Shown: one piece after another, positions 1 through 7,477 of the stretch
How positions within the stretch are numbered: position 1 is the stretch's first letter
How the letters are laid out: every line of letters starts with the position of its first letter
Source: Hyphomicrobiales bacterium
GTDB taxonomy: Bacteria; Pseudomonadota; Alphaproteobacteria; Rhizobiales; Xanthobacteraceae
Assembly: GCA_016201085.1 (NCBI GenBank)
Contig: JACQDO010000267.1
Location: 1 to 12,721, forward strand
Direction of reading: 5' to 3'
Length of the DNA stretch: 12,721 nucleotides
The notes under the pieces: model-generated
What the model saw: only the letters and a program-made list of their open reading frames with translations
What the model was told of the DNA's origin: nothing
The model's database searches: none
Position numbers and translations under genes: made by a program

Positions 1-985
1 AGCGCGAGTTGAAACCGATATCGAGCGGCTCGCTGTCGTACTCGACCTCGATTTCCTCAGTGGCGCTGCCGGAATCCGGATTGGTCACCGACAGCACCAG
101 CCGGCCGCCGGAGATCGCCAGCTTGACGGCGCGGCCACGCTCGCTCGAGACGGTGGAGACGCGGTCGACCGCGGCCTCGAAATCCTTCTTGTCGACGATC
201 AAGCTTTTGTCGTTGTTGGCCGGGATCACACGCCCGTAATCCGGGAAGGTGCCGTCGATCAGCTTACTGGTGAGCACCGCGTTGCCGATACCGAATCGGA
301 TCTTGCCGGCGGACAGCTCGATGGCGACCTCGCCTTCGCCGGTCTCGATCAGGCGCTGTACCTCGGCGACCGTCTTGCGCGGTACGATGATGCCCGGCAT
401 GCCGGCGGCGCCGCTCGGCAGCGGCAGTTCGACCTGCGCCAGGCGATGGCCGTCGGTCGCCACCGCGCGCAAGCTCGCGGCCTTGGCCGTGCCGGCCGTG
501 TGCAGATAGATGCCATTGAGGTAGTAGCGCGTCTCTTCCGTCGAGATGGCGAACTGGGTCTTGTCGATCAGCCGTTTGAGGTCGCTGGCGGCAAGCTTGA
601 ACGAATGCGTCATCTCGCCGGCGGCGAGATCGGGGAAGTCGCTTTCCGGCAGCGTCTGTAGCGTGAAGCGCGAGCGGCCGGCGCGGATGGAGAGCACGGC
701 GCGGTCGCCGGCACCCTCGATGACGATCTGCGCGCCCTCGGGCAGCTTGCGCACGATCTCATAGAACATATGCGCCGGCACGGTGGTGGCGCCCCCCGGC
801 GCTACCTCGGCGGCGATCGAATCGGTGATTTCGAGATCGAGGTCGGTCGCCTTCAGGCTGAGCTTGCCCTTGTCGGCCTTGATCAGCACGTTGGCGAGAA
901 TCGGGATGGTATTGCGCCGTTCGACCACGCGGTGCACGTGGCCTAGCGATTTCAGCAGTTCGGCACGCTCGACGGTAACTTTCAT
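1..985 (-). CDS. dnaN: DNA polymerase III subunit beta (sliding clamp), C-terminus cut by window edge
   Basis: This is the ring-shaped beta clamp that tethers DNA polymerase III to DNA and serves as a docking platform for replication and repair proteins. The ATG at 985 opens a frame (MKVTVERAELLKSLGHV) that stays open for 328 codons to the left edge. The family is usually about 370 residues, so roughly 45 C-terminal residues, including most of the last strand and the peptide-binding tail, are outside. Recognisable clamp motifs are TDLDLEI (residues 47-53), ATDGHRLA (176-183) and IDGTFPDY (243-250), and the visible end EPLDIGFNSR matches the third clamp domain. The gene lies 332 bp downstream of dnaA on the same strand, the usual dnaA-dnaN order, but that gap is long and hairpin-rich, so it may have its own promoter. 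The ribosome-binding site is weak: a GGAG sits about 11 bases upstream. Confidence 0.97.
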   Translation of the reverse strand, partial: MKVTVERAELLKSLGHVHRVVERRNTIPILANVLIKADKGKLSLKATDLDLEITDSIAAEVAPGGATTVPAHMFYEIVRKLPEGAQIVIEGAGDRAVLSIRAGRSRFTLQTLPESDFPDLAAGEMTHSFKLAASDLKRLIDKTQFAISTEETRYYLNGIYLHTAGTAKAASLRAVATDGHRLAQVELPLPSGAAGMPGIIVPRKTVAEVQRLIETGEGEVAIELSAGKIRFGIGNAVLTSKLIDGTFPDYGRVIPANNDKSLIVDKKDFEAAVDRVSTVSSERGRAVKLAISGGRLVLSVTNPDSGSATEEIEVEYDSEPLDIGFNSR

Positions 986-1166
986 GGAGAGACCCGCTCC
1001 GGCGCCTTTGAAAAGGACCCTAACTGAGGCGCAACGGCAAGCCGGCAGATCGCGCGATTGCGATGCCGGGGGGCAAAGGTGACAAGCCGGGGGGATTTAC
1101 GCAAGAGCGGCGTGCAGGCGGGACGGTATTTCCCTAAAGGCGTCCACAGGGGGCCTTGCCCCGGAT

Positions 1167-1193
1167 GCGCCGCAGCACGCAGTGGTGCGGCGC
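1167..1193. repeat. Strong inverted repeat (hairpin) between dnaA and dnaN
   Basis: The arms GCGCCGCA (1167-1174) and TGCGGCGC (1186-1193) are perfectly complementary. After a single G-G mismatch the stem continues with CAC (1176-1178) against GTG (1182-1184), leaving a 3-base loop. That makes 11 base pairs, mostly G-C. It could be a transcript hairpin that attenuates or stabilises the dnaA-dnaN message, or a dispersed palindrome. No T-tract follows in either direction. Confidence 0.7.
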
Positions 1194-1245
1194 TGAGCCG
1201 GGGCCGTTCCAGAACCGAGCTTGCTACGATCCCGGGTCTGCGGCG

Positions 1246-1292
1246 CAGCGCATAGCGCGGCGAAGACGCGCGTAAACGCGCTTATGCCGCTG
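1246..1292. repeat. Imperfect nested inverted repeat just downstream of dnaA
   Basis: The outer arms CAGCGCATA (1246-1254) and TTATGCCGCTG (1282-1292) are complementary apart from a small bulge. Inside are alternating GCGCG and CGCGC blocks (about 1255-1281) that allow alternative pairings, including GCGCG-TAAA-CGCGC at 1268-1281. The position, starting about 26 bp past the dnaA stop codon, fits a 3' end hairpin. The sequence also resembles a palindromic intergenic motif I recall from Bradyrhizobium-type genomes; that recollection is unverified. Confidence 0.5.
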
Positions 1293-1317
1293 CACCGCGC
1301 CCGGGAAAAGCCGCCTG

Positions 1318-2748
1318 CTACTCCTGCAATTGCCGCTTGAGGATCTCGATTTCCTCGGCCAGCGCCATGTCGTTGCCCACCAGGCCCTCGATCTTGCGCA
1401 CAGCATGCAGCACGGTGGTGTGGTCGCGCCCGCCAAACCGCCGGCCGATCTCCGGCAGCGAGCGCAGCGTCAGGGTCTTGGCCAGATACATGGCCACCTG
1501 GCGCGGGCGCACCACGTTGGCGGTGCGGCGCGATGACAACAGGTCGGAACGGCTGACATTGTACTGCCGCGCCACCACCCGCTGGATGTCCTCGATCTTG
1601 ACCCTTTTCGGTTCCTGCGGACGGATCAGGTCGCGCACCTCGCGCTCGGCCATTTCCAGGGTTACGGGCTGGCCGGTCAGCTTGCTGTGGGCGAGCAGGC
1701 GATTGAGCGCGCCTTCCAGGTCGCGGCCGTTATGGGTGACGGTCTTGGCGATATAGGTGAGCACCGGCAACGGCACGTCGAAGCTCGGATGATGCGAGCG
1801 CGCCGCCTGCACGCGGGCTTTGAGGATTTCGAAGCGCAGTTCCTCGCCGAGCGAGCCCATTTCGACCACCAGGCCGCCGCCAAGGCGCGAGCGCACGCGG
1901 TCCTCGAAGGTCTCCAGTTCGGACGGTGGCCGGTCGGAGGCGATCACCACCTGGCGGCCGGCATCGATCAGGGCGTTGAGCGTGTGGCAGAATTCGGCCT
2001 GCGTCGACTTGCCTTGCAGAAACTGTAGATCGTCGATCACCAGCACGCCAATGCCGCGCAGCGCTTCCTTGAAGGCGAGCGCGGTCTGCGTGCGCAGCGC
2101 CGAGACGAAGCCGTACATGAACTTCTCGGCGGTGAGGTACAAAACCTTGCGCTCGCCTGCGGCATTTCCCGACCAGGTGATGGCCTGCAACAGGTGCGTC
2201 TTGCCCAAGCCCACGCCGGCATGGATGTAGAGCGGATTGAACATCACCGGATCGCTGCGGCGCGCCGCCGCCACCTGCTTGGCCGCGGCATGGGCGAGCG
2301 TATTGGAGCGGCCGACCACGAAGCTCTCGAAGGTCAGGCGGGCATCGAGCGGTGAACCGCCCAGCGCCTCATGCCCGCCGGAATCGCCGAGCGATATCGG
2401 CCGGCCATGGCCATTGCCGCTGGGGAAGCGGCTGCCGGCCTCGTTGCCGGCGACGGTAATGTCGGGTTTTTTCGGCGGCACCGTCGATTTGAGCACCGCC
2501 GAGCGCACGATCAGCTCGATGCGGCTGATTTTGGTGTCCTCCGCCTGCCAGCAGGCCAGCACGCGCTCGGCGTAATGCGACTGAATCCAGCTCTTGAGGA
2601 AACGCGTCGGCACCGACAGGCGCACGGCGCCGTCCTCGATGGCTTCCAGGTCCATGCGCGCGAACCAGCTCGAATAGACGTCGTCGCCGACCTCCGTGCG
2701 CAAGCGCCCGCGCACGCGTGTCCAACCTTCTAGTTCCGCGTTCGACAT
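1318..2748 (-). CDS. dnaA: Chromosomal replication initiator protein DnaA
   Basis: DnaA is the AAA+ ATPase that binds DnaA boxes, melts the origin and helps load the replicative helicase. I chose the ATG at 2748 ([12 protein letters not shown], 476 residues), because homologous alphaproteobacterial proteins begin about here. A longer frame from a TTG at 2811 adds 21 residues ([10 protein letters not shown]...) without family resemblance. Domain I (about 1-85) is followed by a short Gly/Pro-rich linker (about 90-135). The ATPase domain III shows Walker A GVGLGKT (178-184), Walker B VLVIDD (235-240) and sensor/box regions. Domain IV carries the DnaA signature [11 protein letters not shown] (440-450) that reads DnaA boxes. 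The upstream sequence is purine-rich (GAGAAAAAGAAA) rather than a strong Shine-Dalgarno. A CCAAT-TG-ATTGG inverted repeat (2764-2775) sits just upstream of the start and may matter for expression. The length is normal and nothing looks broken. Confidence 0.98.
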   Translation of the reverse strand: MSNAELEGWTRVRGRLRTEVGDDVYSSWFARMDLEAIEDGAVRLSVPTRFLKSWIQSHYAERVLACWQAEDTKISRIELIVRSAVLKSTVPPKKPDITVAGNEAGSRFPSGNGHGRPISLGDSGGHEALGGSPLDARLTFESFVVGRSNTLAHAAAKQVAAARRSDPVMFNPLYIHAGVGLGKTHLLQAITWSGNAAGERKVLYLTAEKFMYGFVSALRTQTALAFKEALRGIGVLVIDDLQFLQGKSTQAEFCHTLNALIDAGRQVVIASDRPPSELETFEDRVRSRLGGGLVVEMGSLGEELRFEILKARVQAARSHHPSFDVPLPVLTYIAKTVTHNGRDLEGALNRLLAHSKLTGQPVTLEMAEREVRDLIRPQEPKRVKIEDIQRVVARQYNVSRSDLLSSRRTANVVRPRQVAMYLAKTLTLRSLPEIGRRFGGRDHTTVLHAVRKIEGLVGNDMALAEEIEILKRQLQE

Positions 2749-3180
2749 TTTCTTTTTCTCTATCCAATTGATTGGTTGAACGAACTCGGTTGGTTGGCGC
2801 GGCAGAGACAAGTTGACTGGGCGCCGGACATGGAACGCAACTCCACTCGGTGATGCCGGGTAACGATGGACCGCGGAGGCTTTCGGGGCCGGCGGGCTGA
2901 CATCGACACGCGGTCGAGGGATATTGCGCTTACCCGCAAGGCGGCGGGGTGGCGCTGCGACTTACGGTCGGGAAGGCCTGCACGCTGCGCGGCGCACGGG
3001 CTGGGCTAGGAACAAGACATGAAACCTGGGTCGGCAGATGGGCGCGAAGAGCTACACATGCGTTCGTATCGGACGAAATGCCTGTAATCGTATCGGCATC
3101 GATGGCCAACGCCCTTCCGCTACCTGCCATAATCGCCCCCCTATAATAGGCTTACGGGATTTTGCCCGGTCGTCTGTCTG

Positions 3181-3205
3181 TTTCCGGATCGCGACCGTCC
3201 GGAAA
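3181..3205. repeat. Perfect 8-bp inverted repeat in the dnaA upstream region
   Basis: TTTCCGGA (3181-3188) and TCCGGAAA (3198-3205) are exact reverse complements separated by 9 bases. This spacing suits a dimeric regulator operator as well as a hairpin. It lies about 430-460 bp upstream of the dnaA start. The role is unknown. Confidence 0.6.
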
Positions 3206-3386
3206 CTTGTCGCTTTCTCAATTCCACACCCGCGTGCGGGCAAAAAGCAGCCGTTCTCACCCGCGGATGAGCGTGGAGCTAATTCTTTTCACTGATCGTG
3301 CGCGGAGAATTTCCGTGCCGCGCTAAAAATACACATGCATCGCTGCTCGGCAATGCCCTTTGCGTTTGCTGTGCCAGCGCGTCCGC

Positions 3387-3416
3387 CGCAATCGCGGTGA
3401 CGGCGCGGCGATTGCG
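3387..3416. repeat. Perfect 9-bp inverted repeat in the dnaA upstream region
   Basis: CGCAATCGC (3387-3395) and GCGATTGCG (3408-3416) are exact reverse complements with a 12-base spacer. It sits at the edge of the lowest-GC part of the region. It could be a protein-binding site or a hairpin. No T-run follows, so a simple terminator is unlikely. Confidence 0.6.
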
Positions 3417-3842
3417 AGAATGAATCAATTTTAACATGTTGTGAGTCGCAGGGAATTTCCAAAACGGACGCCTGGTTCCAGGAATAAATGACGGTAAAAC
3501 TTTTTTCGTCCGTTGACGTCGGAAACGCCCGCCGCCCAGCGATTTCTCGGGTCCAATGCGCGCCTTACGGTGTAAGTCTTTATTGCGACAAAAAAATTCG
3601 TGAGCGATAAATGAAGGTAGCCGGGGATCGAATATCCAAGCTAGCTGCTTGATTGGCGCGTCCAATGTCGTGAAGTGGACAGCAAAATCTTTGCGCGCAT
3701 ATCTTTTTTACGGCGCGATTACAGTTTCACGACAGTACGCATCGCCGTTTTCACGGCAAGCCGTACGCGGCGGTTCCGACGGCGCTGATGAGAATTGGAA
3801 GCAATAGGGCTTCGCCGTCCGGTCGCCGGCGCTTACCGACGC

Positions 3843-4109
3843 TTACTTGCCGAGCTTGGCGATGCGCTTTGCGATGCGCGAAACTTTGCGGCTGGCATTG
3901 TTCTTATGCACGACCTTGCGCTGGGCCGCACGCATGATCACCGGTTCTGCATCCTTGAACGCCGCCAACGCCGCATTGCGGTCGCCGCTGGCGATCGCTT
4001 CCTCGACTTTGCGCACCGAGTTGCGCAGTAGCGAGCGACGCGCCTTGTTGATTTCGGTCTTGCGCAGATTCTTGCGCGTGGCTTTGCGGGCGGAACTGGT
4101 ATTGGCCAT
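3843..4109 (-). CDS. rpsT: 30S ribosomal protein S20
   Basis: S20 is a small basic protein that binds 16S rRNA early in assembly of the 30S subunit. The frame from the ATG at 4109 ([14 protein letters not shown]) gives 88 residues, the normal size. It has the family's Lys/Arg-rich N-terminus, long helices and a basic C-terminal tail ([12 protein letters not shown]). Longer in-frame starts to 4163 add a tail unlike S20, so I reject them; a GAGAG purine block lies about five bases before the chosen ATG. It lies upstream of dnaA on the same strand, a common arrangement in Hyphomicrobiales, but about 1.1 kb separates them, so co-transcription is doubtful. I saw no clear terminator after it. Confidence 0.97.
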   Translation of the reverse strand: MANTSSARKATRKNLRKTEINKARRSLLRNSVRKVEEAIASGDRNAALAAFKDAEPVIMRAAQRKVVHKNNASRKVSRIAKRIAKLGK

Positions 4110-4232
4110 GAATCTCTCGTTTAGGGACCGGCGCTCGCAGCGGTGCGGTCCGCCAGGCGACATCTTTGTTCAAGAAAGCGCGGCGGCGAAAACGATCGCC
4201 GCCACGGACCGAGGCTTATAGTAAGGCCCCGC

Positions 4233-4250
4233 GCGGGCGTCAACGCCCGC
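4233..4250 (-). terminator. Putative hairpin terminator after the aldolase gene
   Basis: GCGGGCG (4233-4239) and CGCCCGC (4244-4250) form a 7-bp GC-only stem around a TCAA loop. It begins 13 bp past the stop codon of the minus-strand aldolase and ahead of rpsT. No strong T-run follows on the minus strand, so termination is inferred from position and stem strength. Confidence 0.4.
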
Positions 4251-4262
4251 ATTTAACTCTAG

Positions 4263-5156
4263 TTAAGCCACGCGTTGGGCGCGTGCCGCGTCATAGCCTG
4301 CCACCGCGGCCGCGCGATCGGCGGGCGAAAACGCCGCCAGCGGCGGTTTCACCCGCGAAAGCTGCGGATCGCCATGGATATGGGCCAGCAACGCCTTCAC
4401 GCCGCTCACCAGCGGCTTACCGTCGAACAGCTTGCGGATGCTCACCGCGGCGTCGAGCGCGCCGCTATCGCCGGCGCGCCAGGCGCGCGCGCACAGATCG
4501 GCATTGAGATTGGCGGTGGCCGAGATGCAGCCGGCGAATGCGCCCTGGCGCGCCTCGATGAGCGCCGCTTCGGTCGACGGGAATACGGCAAAGCCCGGTG
4601 CGATCGCCGCCGCGGCGCGCGCATAGGCCATGTCGCCGGAGGAATCCTTCAAACCCACGATGCGGGTCGAAAACGAATCCAGCAATCGTTTGATAAGCGC
4701 GACGTGCCAGGGCAGGCCGGACATCGCCGGGAAATGATAAAGATAGAGCGGGATCGGCTTAGCGGCGGTCGCCTGCACCAGCGTCTCGATATAGGCGAAC
4801 AGCCCGTCGTCGGGTACGCCCTTGTAGTAGAACGGCGGTAACACCAGCGCCCCGGCAAAGCCGAGCTCGGCGGCGTGACGGGTTAGCGCGATGGCATCGC
4901 TGACAGCGGCGGCACCGGTGCCGACCATCAGTCGATCAAGCGGCAGACCGTTGGCCTTGTAAGCATCCATGACCGACATGCGCTCGGCAAGCGAGAACGA
5001 GGTCGCCTCGCCGGTGGTGCCGAGCACGTTGAGGCCGTCGCAGCCGTTGTCGAGCAGAAAGCGCGCGAGCTTGACCGCGCGTGCGCAATCGGGCGCGCCG
5101 CTCTCATCGACCGGCGTGGCAATGGCGGCGATCACGCCGGTGAGGGTCTTGGCCAA
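4263..5156 (-). CDS. Dihydrodipicolinate synthase / N-acetylneuraminate lyase family aldolase, substrate unknown
   Basis: This class I aldolase family uses a TIM barrel and a Schiff-base lysine to add or split pyruvate-type units. The 297-residue protein has the GTTGE pyruvate-binding motif (46-50), Tyr110 (PPFYYKG) and Tyr140 (YHFPAMSG) matching the DapA tyrosine positions, and the lysine in GLKDSSGD (Lys170). DapA proper carries an arginine (YNVPSRTG in E. coli) that holds the aspartate-semialdehyde carboxylate; here that position is Met145. I therefore infer it is probably not the lysine-pathway enzyme and could be a sugar-acid or hydroxy-acid aldolase/dehydratase. The start is a TTG at 5156, supported by GGGAG seven bases upstream; the nearby ATG at 5161 is out of frame. 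It follows maeB by 41 bp on the same strand, suggesting a shared transcript. Confidence 0.88.
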   Translation of the reverse strand: MAKTLTGVIAAIATPVDESGAPDCARAVKLARFLLDNGCDGLNVLGTTGEATSFSLAERMSVMDAYKANGLPLDRLMVGTGAAAVSDAIALTRHAAELGFAGALVLPPFYYKGVPDDGLFAYIETLVQATAAKPIPLYLYHFPAMSGLPWHVALIKRLLDSFSTRIVGLKDSSGDMAYARAAAAIAPGFAVFPSTEAALIEARQGAFAGCISATANLNADLCARAWRAGDSGALDAAVSIRKLFDGKPLVSGVKALLAHIHGDPQLSRVKPPLAAFSPADRAAAVAGYDAARAQRVA

Positions 5157-5162
5157 TGCATG

Positions 5163-5168
5163 TCTCCC
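5163..5168 (-). promoter_or_regulatory. Ribosome-binding site deciding the TTG start of the aldolase gene
   Basis: On the minus strand GGGAGA lies just ahead of the TTG at 5156, with GGGAG seven bases from it. That is good spacing. It is only two bases from the out-of-frame ATG at 5161, too close to serve it. This supports TTG initiation. Confidence 0.6.
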
Positions 5169-5197
5169 GAAGTGACGTGTATGCTGTATGCCAGGAA

Positions 5198-7477
5198 CTA
5201 GCCGCTCACATTATACGCCGCCAGCGCCGCCATGTTGACGATCTGGCTGTCCTTGGCACCGAGCTGCACGATCTGCACCGGCCGGTCTAATCCGACCAGC
5301 AGCGGTCCGATCACGGTGGCGCCGCCGAGTTCCTGCAGCATCTTGGTCGAGATCGAGGCCGAGTGGAACGCCGGCATCACCAGCACGTTGGCAGGCCCCG
5401 ACAGCCGGCAGAACGGGTAGGGCGCCGCCAACTCGGGATTGAGCGCCACGTCGGCGGCCATCTCGCCGTCATATTCGAAATCGACGCGCTTGTTGTCGAG
5501 GATCTTCACCGCCTCGATCACGCGCGCCGAGCGCTCGCCCGGCGGATGGCCGAAGGTGGAGAAGGCGAGCAGCGCCAGCCGCGGCTCGTAGCCGAGCCGG
5601 CGCGCCACGCCGGCCGCCTCGATGGCGATCTCGGCGATCTCGTGCGCCTCCGGCATCTCGGTCACCGCGGTATCGGCGACCAGCACAGTGCGGCCGCGCG
5701 TCACCACCAGCGATACGCCGATGACGCGATGCCCGGGCTTGGGATCGATGACGCGGCGCACGTCTTCGAGCGCCACCGAGAAATTGCGCGTGACGCCGGT
5801 CACCATGGCGTCGGCGTCGCCGAGCGCCACCATGCAGGCGGCGAAGTGATTGCGATCGGTATTCACCAGCCGCTGGCAGTCGCGCACCAGATAGCCGCGC
5901 CGTTGCAGCCGCTCATACAAATGGTTGGTGTAGACGGTGTTGCGCGTCGACTTGGCGGCATTGACGATCTCCAAGCCCTCGCCGAGCTCGATACCAGCCT
6001 CGAGCGCCGCCGCGTTGACGCGATCCTCGCGCCCGACCAGCAATGCGCTACCCAGGCCCTGATGCACGAAGCTCGCGGCGGCGCGGATTACCTGCTGCTC
6101 CTCGCCCTCGGCGAACACCACGCGCTTGGGCTGCCGGCGCAGCCGCGCGTAAACTTGCACCAGCGTACCGGCGATCGGGTCGCGCCGCGCGTTCAACTGC
6201 TGGCGATAGCCGTCCATGTCGACGATCGGCTTGCGCGCGACGCCGGTGTCCATGGCCGCCTTGGCCACCGCCGGCGGCACGGTGAAGATGAGACGCGGAT
6301 CGAACGGTACCGGGATGATGTAGTCGGGGCCGAATTTCGGCCGCGCTCCGTACAGCGCCGCGACTTCGTCGGGCACATCCTCGCGCGCCAGTTCGGCCAG
6401 TGCATGGGCCGCGGCGATTTTCATTTCCATGTTGATGGTGGAGGCGCGCACGTCGAGCGCGCCGCGGAAAATGAATGGGAAGCCGAGAATATTATTGACC
6501 TGGTTCGGGTAGTCGGAGCGCCCGGTGGCCATGATGGCGTCGTCGCGCACCGCCGCCACCTCCTCGGCGGTGATTTCCGGATCCGGATTGGCCAGCGCGA
6601 AGATGATCGGCTTGGCCGCCATCGACTTGATCATCTCCGGTGTGAAAGCGCCCTTGACCGAGAGACCGAAGGCGACGTCGGCGCCCACAAACGCTTCCGC
6701 CAACGTGCGCGCCGAGGTCTTCACCGCGTAGGCCGACTTCCACTGGTTCATGCCGTCACTGCGGCCCTGGTAGATGACGCCCTTGGTGTCGCACAGGATC
6801 AGATTTTCCGGTGTGAAGCCGATCGACTTGAGCAACTCCAGGCAGGCGATGCCGGCCGCGCCCGCGCCGTTGCACACGAGCTTGGTTGTCTTGATGTCGC
6901 GCCCGGTCAGATGCAGCGCGTTGATCAGGCCGGCGGCCGAGATGATGGCGGTGCCGTGCTGGTCGTCATGGAACACCGGGATGTCCATCAGTTCGCGCAG
7001 GCGCTGCTCGATGATGAAACACTCCGGCGCCTTGATGTCCTCCAGATTGATGCCGCCCCAGCCTGCGCCCAAAAGTTTCACGCAGTTGATGATCTCGTCG
7101 GGGTCCTCGGAGGAGACTTCCAAATCGATGGAGTCGATGTCGGCGAAACGCTTGAACAGCACCGCCTTGCCTTCCATCACCGGCTTGGCAGCCAGCGCGC
7201 CGCGGTTGCCCAGGCCCAGAATGGCGGTGCCGTTGGTGATGACGGCGACGAAATTGCCCTTGGTGGTGTAGTCGTAGGCGCGGCTCGGATCCTCGGCGAT
7301 GGCCAGTACCGGCACGGCGACGCCGGGCGAATAGGCGAGCGACAGGTCGCGCTGGGTCGCCATCGGCTTGGTGGCGACGACTTCAAGCTTGCCGGGCCGC
7401 CCGACGCTATGGAATTGCAGGGCTTCCTGATCGGTGAAGGTCGGCCGTTTACGGCCGCCTGGGGGTTTTGCGGGCAT
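5198..7477 (-). CDS. maeB: NADP-dependent malic enzyme with C-terminal phosphotransacetylase-like domain
   Basis: Malic enzyme converts malate to pyruvate and CO2, reducing NAD(P)+, in the cytoplasm. The 759-residue protein has the large MaeB layout. The N-terminal malic domain (about 15-150) contains SLAYSPGVA (46-54) and NLEDIKAPECF (144-154). VFHDDQHGTA (168-177) carries metal-binding aspartates, and a Rossmann dinucleotide-binding segment GAGAAGIACLELL (204-216) follows. A PTA_PTB-like domain spans about 430-759. In characterised rhizobial and enteric homologues this last domain has no phosphotransacetylase activity and affects oligomerisation and acetyl-CoA regulation. NADP versus NAD preference cannot be settled by eye. 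The ATG at 7477 has GGAG about six bases upstream. The gene ends in TAG 41 bp before the aldolase. A long antisense open frame over it is a codon-bias shadow. Confidence 0.95.
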   Translation of the reverse strand: MPAKPPGGRKRPTFTDQEALQFHSVGRPGKLEVVATKPMATQRDLSLAYSPGVAVPVLAIAEDPSRAYDYTTKGNFVAVITNGTAILGLGNRGALAAKPVMEGKAVLFKRFADIDSIDLEVSSEDPDEIINCVKLLGAGWGGINLEDIKAPECFIIEQRLRELMDIPVFHDDQHGTAIISAAGLINALHLTGRDIKTTKLVCNGAGAAGIACLELLKSIGFTPENLILCDTKGVIYQGRSDGMNQWKSAYAVKTSARTLAEAFVGADVAFGLSVKGAFTPEMIKSMAAKPIIFALANPDPEITAEEVAAVRDDAIMATGRSDYPNQVNNILGFPFIFRGALDVRASTINMEMKIAAAHALAELAREDVPDEVAALYGARPKFGPDYIIPVPFDPRLIFTVPPAVAKAAMDTGVARKPIVDMDGYRQQLNARRDPIAGTLVQVYARLRRQPKRVVFAEGEEQQVIRAAASFVHQGLGSALLVGREDRVNAAALEAGIELGEGLEIVNAAKSTRNTVYTNHLYERLQRRGYLVRDCQRLVNTDRNHFAACMVALGDADAMVTGVTRNFSVALEDVRRVIDPKPGHRVIGVSLVVTRGRTVLVADTAVTEMPEAHEIAEIAIEAAGVARRLGYEPRLALLAFSTFGHPPGERSARVIEAVKILDNKRVDFEYDGEMAADVALNPELAAPYPFCRLSGPANVLVMPAFHSASISTKMLQELGGATVIGPLLVGLDRPVQIVQLGAKDSQIVNMAALAAYNVSG

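Larger units (their letters stand above)
986..1317 (-). other. dnaA-dnaN intergenic region with three hairpins
   Basis: This 332-bp stretch holds no convincing gene. Read on the minus strand, downstream of dnaA, it contains in order: an imperfect inverted repeat (1246-1292, nested GCGCG/CGCGC arms, outer arms CAGCGCATA and TTATGCCGCTG); a strong hairpin (1167-1193: GCGCCGCA paired with TGCGGCGC, continued by CAC/GTG after one G-G mismatch, 3-base loop); and a small hairpin (1150-1162, GGGGC-CTT-GCCCC). None is followed by a clear run of T on the minus strand, so they are not textbook intrinsic terminators. A dnaN promoter is expected within the last ~100 bp before 985, but I could not assign convincing -35 and -10 boxes. 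Confidence 0.6.
2749..3842. other. 1.1-kb gene-free region between rpsT and dnaA (dnaA regulatory region, possible origin)
   Basis: No open frame here looks like a real gene; the longest (minus strand, 3279-3665) has no family resemblance. Base composition drops: by hand count, 60-base blocks from 3241 to 3720 are about 43-55% GC, well below the flanking genes. Inverted repeats include TTTCCGGA/TCCGGAAA (3181-3205), CGCAATCGC/GCGATTGCG (3387-3416), CCTGG-TT-CCAGG (3471-3482), AACATGTT (3433-3440) and CCAAT-TG-ATTGG (2764-2775). Two GANTC sites, the target of the alphaproteobacterial CcrM methylase, lie 21 bp apart (3422-3426, 3443-3447). I found no close match to the DnaA box TTATCCACA, so an origin is possible from location only and is not demonstrated. 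It must contain the dnaA promoter, but I cannot place it with confidence. Confidence 0.6.

Noticed and set aside
1141..1149. Possible DnaA box near GCGTCCACA in the dnaA-dnaN gap
   Set aside because: Only six of nine positions match and no neighbouring boxes are present.
2749..2811. N-terminal extension of DnaA from a TTG at 2811
   Set aside because: The extra 21 residues lack DnaA similarity, whereas the ATG at 2748 begins exactly where homologues start.
3142..3147. Perfect TATAAT hexamer on the plus strand upstream of dnaA
   Set aside because: No -35 box lies at suitable spacing and no plus-strand gene follows. On the minus strand the same bases read ATTATA with no convincing partner.
3219..3228. 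Possible DnaA box (AATTCCACA)
   Set aside because: It has three mismatches to TTATCCACA, including the first three bases, which is expected by chance in 1 kb.
3279..3665. A 128-codon minus-strand frame in the rpsT-dnaA gap
   Set aside because: The protein resembles no family I know, the composition is that of non-coding low-GC DNA, and it covers inverted repeats that look like intergenic elements.
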